Of a stretch of DNA of 49,603 nucleotides, positions 35,311 to 41,674 are shown one piece after another. Each line of letters opens with the position of its first letter. Position 1 is the first letter of the stretch. The notes under the pieces are model-generated. The model did no database searches. It saw only the letters and a list, made by a program, of their open reading frames with translations, and had not been told where the DNA came from. Location of the stretch: contig CADBKM010000015.1 in the NCBI GenBank assembly GCA_902795265.1, forward strand, positions 1 through 49,603, written 5' to 3'. This stretch comes from an uncultured Eubacteriales bacterium (GTDB lineage Bacteria > Bacillota > Clostridia > Peptostreptococcales > Anaerovoracaceae). A program made the position numbers and the translations under genes.

Positions 35311-35602
35311 CGTATTGCCTGATAAGGATATATAAACTTTTGGCAATACAGCATCATGAACACAAGAAGGTACTGTATTGCCTCGTAAGGATATATAATC
35401 TTTAGGCAATACAGCATGATGGAAATAAGCAGGCACTGTATTGCCTGAGCTAAATAAGCAGCTGTCAGGCAATACAATTAAGACAAAAAGATGGAATAAT
35501 GTATTGCCTCAAAATGTTATTAACCTTTCAGGCAATAATAGAGGCTCAAGAAACCGGATGGCTGTATTGCTGCAAATGCGTATAGATGCGATAGGCAATA
35601 AA
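35311..35602. repeat. five-unit inverted-repeat array with exact 63-bp period
   Basis: TGTATTGCCT occurs at 35311 (first base C), 35374, 35437, 35500 and 35563 (TGTATTGCTG); its inverse AGGCAATACA occurs at 35341 (TGG...), 35404, 35467, 35530 (ends AAT) and 35593 (ends AAA). Each pair is separated by 20 bases and each unit by 23, so the period is exactly 63. Units 1 and 2 also share loop and spacer sequence; units 3-5 differ there although lengths are kept. Each unit could form a 10-bp stem with a 20-base loop. 63 bp is six turns of B-DNA, putting all arms on one face. It lies between the tRNA terminator and a miniprotein gene. Confidence 0.92.
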
Positions 35603-35801
35603 TGCCAATGGAGTATATGGTTTCGCCGAAAGCCGGACGCATTGATCTCCGGATGCAAGCCTTCCGGTAAATGGCGGCTGATGGCATTTTAAGTGGCGCT
35701 TAATATAATGGTAATATTTCTTAACTTTACTTATGTTTCTGAAAAAGTACAATATAAGTAGAAAAAGATATATCGTCGATTCAGAAATGGAGGTGGCAGT
35801 C
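35603..35801 (+). other. gap between the repeat array and the miniprotein gene
   Basis: No gene is called here. A short hairpin CCGGA/TCCGG lies at about 35651-35669. The last 80 bases are AT-rich and carry the promoter described separately. Confidence 0.4.
35726..35753 (+). promoter_or_regulatory. promoter for the 33-residue protein gene
   Basis: TTTACT (35726-35731), 16-base spacer, TACAAT (35748-35753), about 49 bases before the ATG. Confidence 0.45.
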
Positions 35802-35903
35802 ATGTTATCAACAGTACTCGTAGGTGGCGCGTTTGTCGCAATCCTTGCCCTGAAATGGAAATTCTACTCTGACTATTATAAGAAAAGAACAAAAACAGTC
35901 TGA
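35802..35903 (+). CDS. 33-residue single-pass membrane miniprotein
   Basis: The ATG at 35802 has a strong GGAGGTGG site six bases upstream and begins MLSTVLVGGAFVAILALKWKF, a transmembrane helix of about 16-18 residues, followed by a basic tail with SDYYKKRTKTV. A putative promoter lies upstream and a perfect terminator 25 bases downstream, so it is probably an independent gene. The helix resembles the start of small FeoB-associated membrane proteins, but the cysteine-rich tail of that family is absent and no feoB is near. Function unknown. An in-frame ATG at 35787 would add five residues but would leave no ribosome site. Confidence 0.7.
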   Translation: MLSTVLVGGAFVAILALKWKFYSDYYKKRTKTV

Positions 35904-35929
35904 TCGATTTGTTCTAAATGCATAATCCA

Positions 35930-35958
35930 AAGCCCGGTTCAAAAGTCCCGGGCTTTTT
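35930..35958 (+). terminator. terminator after the miniprotein gene
   Basis: AAGCCCGG pairs with CCGGGCTT around a short loop and is followed by TTTT. Confidence 0.9.
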
Positions 35959-36043
35959 CTTATTCCGGCCTTACTGTTGCTGTTCCGGGAAACGCCCTTT
36001 GGGCTTCCTCAACTGCTACAGATGGACGCAGAGAATCTGTAAG

Positions 36044-36052
36044 TGGTATAAT
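36044..36052 (+). promoter_or_regulatory. extended -10 promoter for gap
   Basis: TGGTATAAT is a perfect extended -10; a weak -35 TGGACG lies 18 bases upstream. Transcription would start about 54 bases before the gap ATG. Confidence 0.6.
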
Positions 36053-36112
36053 CCTTTATAGCAACAAGGCCGTTCTGCCGGCTAAACAGCTTAAGAGAAA
36101 GGAGTTCCGCAA

Positions 36113-37222
36113 ATGAGTGATAAAGTCAAGGTAGGAATCAACGGTTTTGGCCGTATTGCGCGTATCATCATCCGCAGTCTGGAGCTGCGTGATACCAATA
36201 TAGAGGTAGTTGCTGTCAACCTGCACCATGCTGATCACAAAAGAATGGCATATCAGGTAGAGTACGACTCAGTATTCGGCCGTTTCATGGGAGAAGTTGA
36301 GGCAACAGAAGATGGCATACGCATAAACGGAAAGGACATCCACGTATTCTCTGAGGACGATCCTGCAGATATCAACTGGTCCGCTTATGGTGCAGAGTAT
36401 GTTATCGAATCTACGGGCAAATTCCTGACAAAGATGGCTGCATCCCGCCACTTCCTCGGCGGAGCCAAAAGGGTCATCCTGACAGCTCCGGGCAAATCAG
36501 AAGATATCCCTACATTTGTCATGGGTGTAAATGAGGAAACATATGACCCGGCTTCAATGACTGTCGTTTCTAATGCCAGCTGCACAACCAACTGCCTGGC
36601 TCCTCTGACTAAGGTAATACACGAGGCATTCGGAATCGAGAAAGCCCTCATGTCTACGATCCACGCTTCTACATCCAAGCAGAAACCTGTAGACTCCAAC
36701 GGAGGCCGTGACTGGAGAACAGGCCGTTCCGTATTCAATAATATAATTCCGTCTACGACAGGCGCAGCTAAAGCCGTCGGCAAGGTTATCCCTGAGCTGA
36801 ACGGCAAGATGACAGGAATGAGCTTCCGTGTACCTTGCAATGATGTATCAGTTGTAGACCTGACAGCTCAGCTCAAAACAAAGACGACATACGAGGAAAT
36901 CTGTGCCGCTATCAAAAAAGCTGCAGAAGGTTCGATGAAAGGCATCATCGAGTACAACAACGATGAGCTCGTATCATCCGACCTGCGCGGAAATTTCAAC
37001 ACATGCATCTTTGATGAGAAAGCCGGCATCATGCTCGATGACAGCTTTGTAAAACTCATCGCATGGTACGATAATGAGTGGGGATATTCCAACAAGGTTA
37101 TCGACCTGGTAGAGCACATTGCAAAGACCGATGCAGCCGTACTTGCTTCAGGCAAAAACGTCAAGAAGCCTCTGGTAGTTGAGGAAGCAGTTCAGGAAGC
37201 AGCTGCCGCCAAAAAGGCTTAG
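36113..37222 (+). CDS. gap: glyceraldehyde-3-phosphate dehydrogenase
   Basis: Glycolytic or gluconeogenic enzyme forming 1,3-bisphosphoglycerate. Rossmann start VGINGFGRIARI, catalytic SNASCTTNC (C157), the mobile loop MSTIHASTSKQKPVD, RTGRSVFNNIIPSTTGAAKAVGK and the C-terminal WYDNEWGYSNKV are all present. At 369 residues it is about 30 longer than usual because of an Ala/Lys/Glu-rich tail after VLASGKNVKKPL. In the cofactor strand it reads VVAVNLHHAD, where NAD-specific enzymes have VNDL or IND; loss of this aspartate suggests relaxed or NADP preference. AAAGGAG precedes the ATG. No pgk or tpi follows; it is a single-gene unit. Confidence 0.95.
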   Translation: MSDKVKVGINGFGRIARIIIRSLELRDTNIEVVAVNLHHADHKRMAYQVEYDSVFGRFMGEVEATEDGIRINGKDIHVFSEDDPADINWSAYGAEYVIESTGKFLTKMAASRHFLGGAKRVILTAPGKSEDIPTFVMGVNEETYDPASMTVVSNASCTTNCLAPLTKVIHEAFGIEKALMSTIHASTSKQKPVDSNGGRDWRTGRSVFNNIIPSTTGAAKAVGKVIPELNGKMTGMSFRVPCNDVSVVDLTAQLKTKTTYEEICAAIKKAAEGSMKGIIEYNNDELVSSDLRGNFNTCIFDEKAGIMLDDSFVKLIAWYDNEWGYSNKVIDLVEHIAKTDAAVLASGKNVKKPLVVEEAVQEAAAAKKA

Positions 37223-37270
37223 CTAAAAGAGCGAAGTCGCTCACAGGCTGAAAACAGAATAAATCAAATA

Positions 37271-37302
37271 ACCGCTGCCGTTTCGTGCGACAGCGGTTTT
37301 TT
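37271..37302 (+). terminator. terminator after gap
   Basis: ACCGCTG and CAGCGGT flank an imperfect inner stem and are followed by TTTTTT. Confidence 0.9.
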
Positions 37303-37372
37303 CTTTGAGATTAAGGAAAAATGCCGTATATTATTATAGAGGTAAATCTTTACGGGAAAGGTCATTGCATAA

Positions 37373-37972
37373 ATGAGAACTCCTTATTACGAAAGCACAA
37401 TGCACAGGCAGATCAGAGAAAAGCGCGAAGACCGCAAGGAGCGTATCAAAAATGACCTGCAGCTGTACGGCGAAGATGTGCTGAATTCAGAAGAGATGAA
37501 AGAGGCTTTTCAGCAGACGCATCACCGCTGGTCGACTGTAGGCGAGCATACGTTCAGAGTTGCGTTTTCGAGCGTAATGATTTGTTATGCTCTGAAAAAA
37601 CTCAATATAAAAGTCAGCGTTCCTGCGGTAGTGATCGGCGCTCTGTGCCACGATCTTGGAATACTCGGAAGGGACGGGAAATATTCCAGTTCAAAGGAAA
37701 TGAGCAGGGAGCATCCGAAGGAGTCTGTTACTGTTGCAAGAGATCTCGTAGCAGACATGCCTGAGAAGACCGAAGATATAATCGAAAGGCATATGTGGCC
37801 GGCGGGGCAGAGCAAAGCTCCGAACTCGATAGAGGGTGTCATTGTTTCAGCGGCAGATAAGTACAGCGCTGTCAAAGACGTTGTAAAGGGCAGCGATGTC
37901 AAGAAGACCGGCGTTAAGTATTATGTGCGTGACGAAAAGGAGAAGATAAAAGATCTGATCAAAGATCTGTAA
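37373..37972 (+). CDS. HD-domain hydrolase
   Basis: A 199-residue protein with an HD-type metal phosphohydrolase fold: first histidine in VGEHTFRVA (about residue 62), the HD pair in ALCHDLGILG, a histidine in ERHMWPAG and the late aspartate in SAADKYSAVKD. The N-terminal 40 residues are highly charged and helical (REKREDRKERIKND). Relatives act on nucleotides or other phosphate esters; no substrate can be named. The ATG has AAAGG about 10 bases upstream. It converges with the minus-strand exporter genes, only 6 bases apart. Confidence 0.85.
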   Translation: MRTPYYESTMHRQIREKREDRKERIKNDLQLYGEDVLNSEEMKEAFQQTHHRWSTVGEHTFRVAFSSVMICYALKKLNIKVSVPAVVIGALCHDLGILGRDGKYSSSKEMSREHPKESVTVARDLVADMPEKTEDIIERHMWPAGQSKAPNSIEGVIVSAADKYSAVKDVVKGSDVKKTGVKYYVRDEKEKIKDLIKDL

Positions 37973-37978
37973 ATGGAA

Positions 37979-38440
37979 TTACTGCTTCTGCACTTTTTCC
38001 GCCAGCCTGAACAGATATTTGTTCAGGATCTCAACGACTATGAAACCGAGCGCGATACCGAGGCATGTAACGACGAGTGTGACCGCTTCAGATACAGCCA
38101 TGTCGTGCTCTTCCATTACTATTCCGTACATCATGTAATAAAGGTTAGGTCCCGGCACCAGAGGAAAGACGCATATGGTCTGGAATATGGTAGCAGGGGC
38201 TTTATTTATTCTGGCCATTGCCTGAGCGTAGAAGGCTACGAATATCGATCCAACAAGTGTAGCCACGAAGTTGCCGTATCCGGCTTCATAAAGCAGGGCA
38301 TACGCGAGCCAGGTGAAGAAAGCGCCGATACCGGCATACAGCACCTGTATCCCCTTAACGTTGAACCAGTATGCAAAGCCGACGCATGCGGCAGTGCACG
38401 ATATGAGCTGTACTGTAAGGCTCGGAGTGAGTTCCATCAT
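37979..38440 (-). CDS. threonine/serine exporter, ThrE_2 (small) subunit
   Basis: Integral membrane protein of 153 residues with about five helices, of the type found as the second half of Corynebacterium ThrE. Characteristic stretches: GAFFTWLAYALLYEAGYGNF, IFVAFYAQAMARINKAPATIF and VFPLVPGPNLYYMMYG. It starts one base after the stop of the larger subunit gene, with GGGGGTGAT as ribosome site, so the two are translationally coupled. Function inferred from family: efflux of threonine/serine or related small molecules. Confidence 0.87.
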   Translation of the reverse strand: MMELTPSLTVQLISCTAACVGFAYWFNVKGIQVLYAGIGAFFTWLAYALLYEAGYGNFVATLVGSIFVAFYAQAMARINKAPATIFQTICVFPLVPGPNLYYMMYGIVMEEHDMAVSEAVTLVVTCLGIALGFIVVEILNKYLFRLAEKVQKQ

Positions 38441-38441
38441 C

Positions 38442-39200
38442 TTACATCACCCCCTTGAACAGCATGATAGGGAGGGCAATGCCTATGGCGATGCCGGTAG
38501 CTCCGAGCAAAGCCTTGGATATGTTGATTATGCCGGACAGTGTATCTCTGTGAAGCAGATTGCTTATTCCGTTGGTGAAGCCTATTCCCGAAATAAGAAG
38601 CATGACAACGCCTACGGTTATATTGCCGGAGTGGTGTCCGAGCCCGAGGCTGACGGAAAGAATAATGAAGACTTCAACAATAAAAGAGATGATCGCGTTA
38701 AAGATCAGAGGGTTTGTTTCGATCTTGCCGAGATAATCTCCGAGAGCGACTATGATCAGAGAAGCGAGCACTGCAACGATGCTGTCAGCTAAATCGCAAT
38801 TGAAAAAAACCGCGAACCCTGTGCCGCCGAGAATGCCTGCAACATAATGGAGCCACTTAGGCTGCTCGGGCCTTGACATGACTTCATCGAGCTGTCTTCT
38901 GAGCTCGGGAGCATCAGGCGTTTCTTTGCACACTTTGCGCGACAGATTATTAAGATAGTCGAGTCTGTCGAAATTCATCTCGCCGCCCGGCACGTGGCGG
39001 ATCTGGGTGAATATATCTCCATCAGGCGTTTCTACTGTTGCCTGGATGTTTGATGAAATTACCCAGCAGTTTGCTCTTTTGAAGCCGTAACTGCGGCACA
39101 GCCTGTACATGCTGTCCTCAACGCGGCCTATTTCGGCCCCGCTGTTGATCATTTGCTCGCCTATGTCGAGTATCACTTTCAGTATCTGTTTATAGTCCAA
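38442..39200 (-). CDS. threonine/serine exporter, ThrE N-terminal-type subunit
   Basis: Protein of 252 residues. The cytosolic first part has the DUF1212/ThrE signature ILDIGEQMINSGAEIGRVED and ISSNIQATVETPDGDIFTQ; five or so membrane helices follow from about residue 125 (WLHYVAGILGGTGFAVFF onward). The start chosen is a TTG at 39200 with GGAGGG four bases upstream and the conserved helix beginning just after it; a longer frame from 39290 adds 30 residues without homology. With the neighbouring small subunit it makes a split ThrE-type exporter. Confidence 0.87.
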   Translation of the reverse strand: MDYKQILKVILDIGEQMINSGAEIGRVEDSMYRLCRSYGFKRANCWVISSNIQATVETPDGDIFTQIRHVPGGEMNFDRLDYLNNLSRKVCKETPDAPELRRQLDEVMSRPEQPKWLHYVAGILGGTGFAVFFNCDLADSIVAVLASLIIVALGDYLGKIETNPLIFNAIISFIVEVFIILSVSLGLGHHSGNITVGVVMLLISGIGFTNGISNLLHRDTLSGIINISKALLGATGIAIGIALPIMLFKGVM

Positions 39201-39294
39201 TTTTCCCTCCGAAAACACAATAGAATTGCTGGCAGAAAAGCTACCACAAAGAGCCTTGTCTTTCAAGGGATTGTTCTGTTTTTTGCTCAATTAT

Positions 39295-39327
39295 TTGCTT
39301 GACATAAGAGCGCCTGTATGGTTTAGT
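39295..39327 (+). promoter_or_regulatory. promoter region of the riboswitch transcript
   Basis: Two overlapping candidates: TTGACA (39299)-17-TTTAGT (39322), or TTGCTT (39295)-16-TATGGT (39317). The second would start at about 39329 and include the entire aptamer stem. Confidence 0.55.
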
Positions 39328-39330
39328 TTA

Positions 39331-39433
39331 ATCGGTTTACTAGGGAGTAGCTTGCGCAGAAATGCGTTACATATTTCGTCAGTACGGGATAATGACCCCG
39401 GAATATGTTCGAAGTAGCGAGACTTTTACCGAT
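39331..39433 (+). ncRNA. yybP-ykoY (manganese) riboswitch aptamer
   Basis: Conserved elements in the right order: GGGAGTAGC (39343-39351), then CGTCA (39377-39381), CCGG (39398-39401), and GTAGCGAGACTTTTACC (39414-39430). The closing stem is ATCGGT/ACCGAT (39331-39336 with 39428-39433). A second helix forms in GTAGCTTGCGC...GCGTTAC, and ACATATT/AATATGT makes the third arm. Family members bind Mn2+ and usually control manganese exporters. Here the aptamer's last strand is also the first strand of a terminator, so ligand binding is expected to permit read-through into the transporter gene. Confidence 0.85.
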
Positions 39434-39458
39434 CTTATTACGGTGAAAGTCTTTTTTT
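39421..39458 (+). terminator. riboswitch expression-platform terminator
   Basis: GACTTTTACCG pairs with CGGTGAAAGTC over 11 bp (one G-T) around ATCTTATTA and is followed by TTTTTTT. The 5' strand is shared with the aptamer (ACCGAT of the closing stem), giving two exclusive folds. Confidence 0.92.
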
Positions 39459-39516
39459 GTAAAATGCCGGGCAGGGGGAGGCCCTGCGGCATAAAGAAGT
39501 TGGAGGGTAGTATATT

Positions 39517-41277
39517 ATGGATTTTACAAACATCATTTCGCTTCTCGGAGGAGTCGCGTGCTTCCTTTTCGGAATGTCAGTCATGGGAGATTCCCTCAAG
39601 AAGGTTGCCGGAAGCAAAATGGAGATGGTCCTGTATAAACTTGCAGGCAATCCGGTAAAAGGCATTCTGCTCGGAACCGGCGTAACGGCAGTAATACAGT
39701 CGTCATCCGCTACATCGGTAATGGTCGTCGGTTTCGTAAACTCCGGAATGATGAAGGTGCGTCAGGCCATCGGTGTCATACTCGGAGCCATCCTGGGAAC
39801 AAGTATCACCGGCTGGATCCTCGCGCTTAACAGTATCGGCGGATCAAGCGTCGCGTCATTCTTCAGCACTGAAGTGCTTACAGGCGTTGTAGCTCTTATC
39901 GGTATCATATTATGGATGTTCTCCGGAAAGGCTTCGAAGAAAAACGTCGGAGGCATCATGATGGGCTTCGCAGTCCTCATGTACGGAATGAGCATGATGT
40001 CCGGATCAATCGAGCCGCTGAGAGAAGACCCGCATTTCGTCAGCATGCTGACAAGCTTTTCGAACCCTGTGCTCGGCGTACTGGCCGGTCTTGCACTGAC
40101 AGCTATCATCCAGAGCGCCAGCGCTGCTGTCGGTATCCTTCAGGCTCTGGCAATGACCGGTGCCGTGACATTCGACATGGCATTCCCGATAATCATGGGT
40201 ATCGGAATCGGTGCTTCTGTTCCTGTAATGCTCAGCGCACTCGGAGCAAGCACAAACGGCAAGAGAACAGCCTTTGTATACCTTCTTATCGATGTTCTCG
40301 GAGCTGTCATCTGCGGTTCGGTTTTCTACGCTCTGAATGCCGTGATCGGCTTCAGCTTCATGGGCATGACAATGACTATGGTATCGGTCGCTCTTACTAA
40401 TACGCTTTACAGACTCGCAACTGTAATTATACTTGCACCTGCCATGGGACTCATGGAAAAAATCGTCATCGCTCTGTTCCCTGAAGGTGAAGAGGCAGCT
40501 GCCGAGCAGGCTGATATGGACCGTCTTGAGTCCAGATTCCTCGAGCACCCTGCACTTGCTCTTGCACAGAGTAAAACTGTTATCGACTCGATGGCTGTAA
40601 AATCATATGAAAGCGTTGCAGAAGCGGTAAAAGCCAGAAGAGAGCGCAGCAAGACTTCGATCAAGCGCGTGCTCGATCTTGAAGGTGTCATCGACAGATA
40701 CGAGGACAAACTCGGAACATATCTGTTTAAGATCACATCGGCAACACTCAATGATGAGCAGTCAAGAGATGTAAACAAATATCTCAGATCGCTTTCCGAC
40801 TTCGAAAGAATGTCTGACCACGCCAGAAACATCGGAGAAGCTGTATCGGAGATCAACGATAAAAAGATCGTTCTGTCGGATAAGGCAGAAAAGGAGATCC
40901 GTGTTCTCGAAGACGCGATAAATGAGATAACAGATATCACTATCACCGCCTTTATACATAATGACAGGCAGCTGGCGATGAAGATCGACCCGCTCGAGGA
41001 GGTCATAGATGATCTTTGCGATGCGGCAAAGGCAAACCACATAGAGAGAGTCACACGCAAGGAATGCACGCTCGAAAACGGATTTGTATTCAACGACCTG
41101 CTTACTGACTACGAGAGAATTTCCGACCACTGCAGCAATATCGCTGTCGATATCATCGAATCCGGGCAGGATGGTCTTGAGGCTCATAGATACCACATGG
41201 ATCACGACTACAGAAATGACGAAAGCTTTAAAAACAGCTTCAATGATTATAAAGCCAGGTATTCTTTTGAAAACTGA
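39517..41277 (+). CDS. Na/Pi cotransporter family protein with PhoU domain
   Basis: Membrane protein of 586 residues: two NptA/Na-Pi cotransporter repeats with the QSS motifs (VIQSSSATSVMVVGF near residue 65 and IIQSASAAVGILQAL near 200), about eight helices to residue 320, then a cytoplasmic PhoU-like helical domain (about 350-560; SLSDFERMSDHARNIGEA and LLTDYERISDHCSNIAVD are paired PhoU repeats). This family (YjbB type) moves phosphate or a related anion with Na+. GGAGGG lies about 11 bases before the ATG. Control by the upstream Mn2+-type riboswitch is unusual for this family and may tie phosphate or metal-phosphate balance to manganese. Confidence 0.92.
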   Translation: MDFTNIISLLGGVACFLFGMSVMGDSLKKVAGSKMEMVLYKLAGNPVKGILLGTGVTAVIQSSSATSVMVVGFVNSGMMKVRQAIGVILGAILGTSITGWILALNSIGGSSVASFFSTEVLTGVVALIGIILWMFSGKASKKNVGGIMMGFAVLMYGMSMMSGSIEPLREDPHFVSMLTSFSNPVLGVLAGLALTAIIQSASAAVGILQALAMTGAVTFDMAFPIIMGIGIGASVPVMLSALGASTNGKRTAFVYLLIDVLGAVICGSVFYALNAVIGFSFMGMTMTMVSVALTNTLYRLATVIILAPAMGLMEKIVIALFPEGEEAAAEQADMDRLESRFLEHPALALAQSKTVIDSMAVKSYESVAEAVKARRERSKTSIKRVLDLEGVIDRYEDKLGTYLFKITSATLNDEQSRDVNKYLRSLSDFERMSDHARNIGEAVSEINDKKIVLSDKAEKEIRVLEDAINEITDITITAFIHNDRQLAMKIDPLEEVIDDLCDAAKANHIERVTRKECTLENGFVFNDLLTDYERISDHCSNIAVDIIESGQDGLEAHRYHMDHDYRNDESFKNSFNDYKARYSFEN

Positions 41278-41297
41278 TCCGGAATGCCGGCAGGTAT

Positions 41298-41324
41298 GAG
41301 GCCATGAAACGGGCCTCTTTTTTT
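41298..41324 (+). terminator. terminator after the Na/Pi cotransporter gene
   Basis: GAGGCC-ATGAAACG-GGCCTC stem-loop followed by TTTTTTT. Confidence 0.9.
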
Positions 41325-41442
41325 CATATGCAAAAAGTATGATAATGCCAACAATATATGTATTGTTACCTATTAAAAAGATAGCGTATCGTTAAGATAT
41401 AAATCAGACAGCAAATGCCTCACTGGCTATGTCAACTGTATT

Positions 41443-41560
41443 CCTGCTTCAGCAGGGGTGTTTCTGAAAGTAAGGGGGGGTCATCCTGATCAGGGACGAA
41501 GGATGATCTTTTCAGCAGTATCGACCGTGGATCGGCAAAAAGGGGTGCCGGTCCTTGGTC
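41443..41560 (+). other. folded gene-free stretch, candidate small RNA
   Basis: Three consecutive stems: CCTGCT/AGCAGG (41443-41456); CTGAAA/TTTCAG (41464-41469 with 41510-41515) enclosing TCATCCT/AGGATGA (41481-41506, then TCTTTT); GACC/GGTC (41523-41526 with 41557-41560) enclosing GGATCGGC/GCCGGTCC (41529-41554). A T-rich run follows at 41583-41593. There is no open frame of note. The region lies after a terminator and before the promoter of the next operon, so it is not simply a leader of that operon. I recognise no known RNA family. Confidence 0.5.
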
Positions 41561-41607
41561 AATGACAGTGAGCTGGTGGGGGTTTTGTTTTTTCGCGTTT
41601 GTAAACC

Positions 41608-41636
41608 TTGAAAGAGTATAACGGCGATACTACAAT
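41608..41636 (+). promoter_or_regulatory. promoter of the MacB-like transporter operon
   Basis: TTGAAA (41608-41613), 17-base spacer, TACAAT (41631-41636); start about 41643, 32 bases before the ATG. Confidence 0.75.
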
Positions 41637-41674
41637 TAATGATGCACTTTTAATACTGTACGGAGGACTTCCAC

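Noticed and set aside
35311-35602. CRISPR array
   Set aside because: Repeats are only 10 bp, alternate in orientation, and the gaps are 20 and 23 bp with two units alike; no cas genes are near.
39201-39290. Longer ThrE-type subunit from a TTG at 39290
   Set aside because: The TTG at 39200 has GGAGGG directly upstream and the conserved region begins after it; the extra part is polar and unlike the family.
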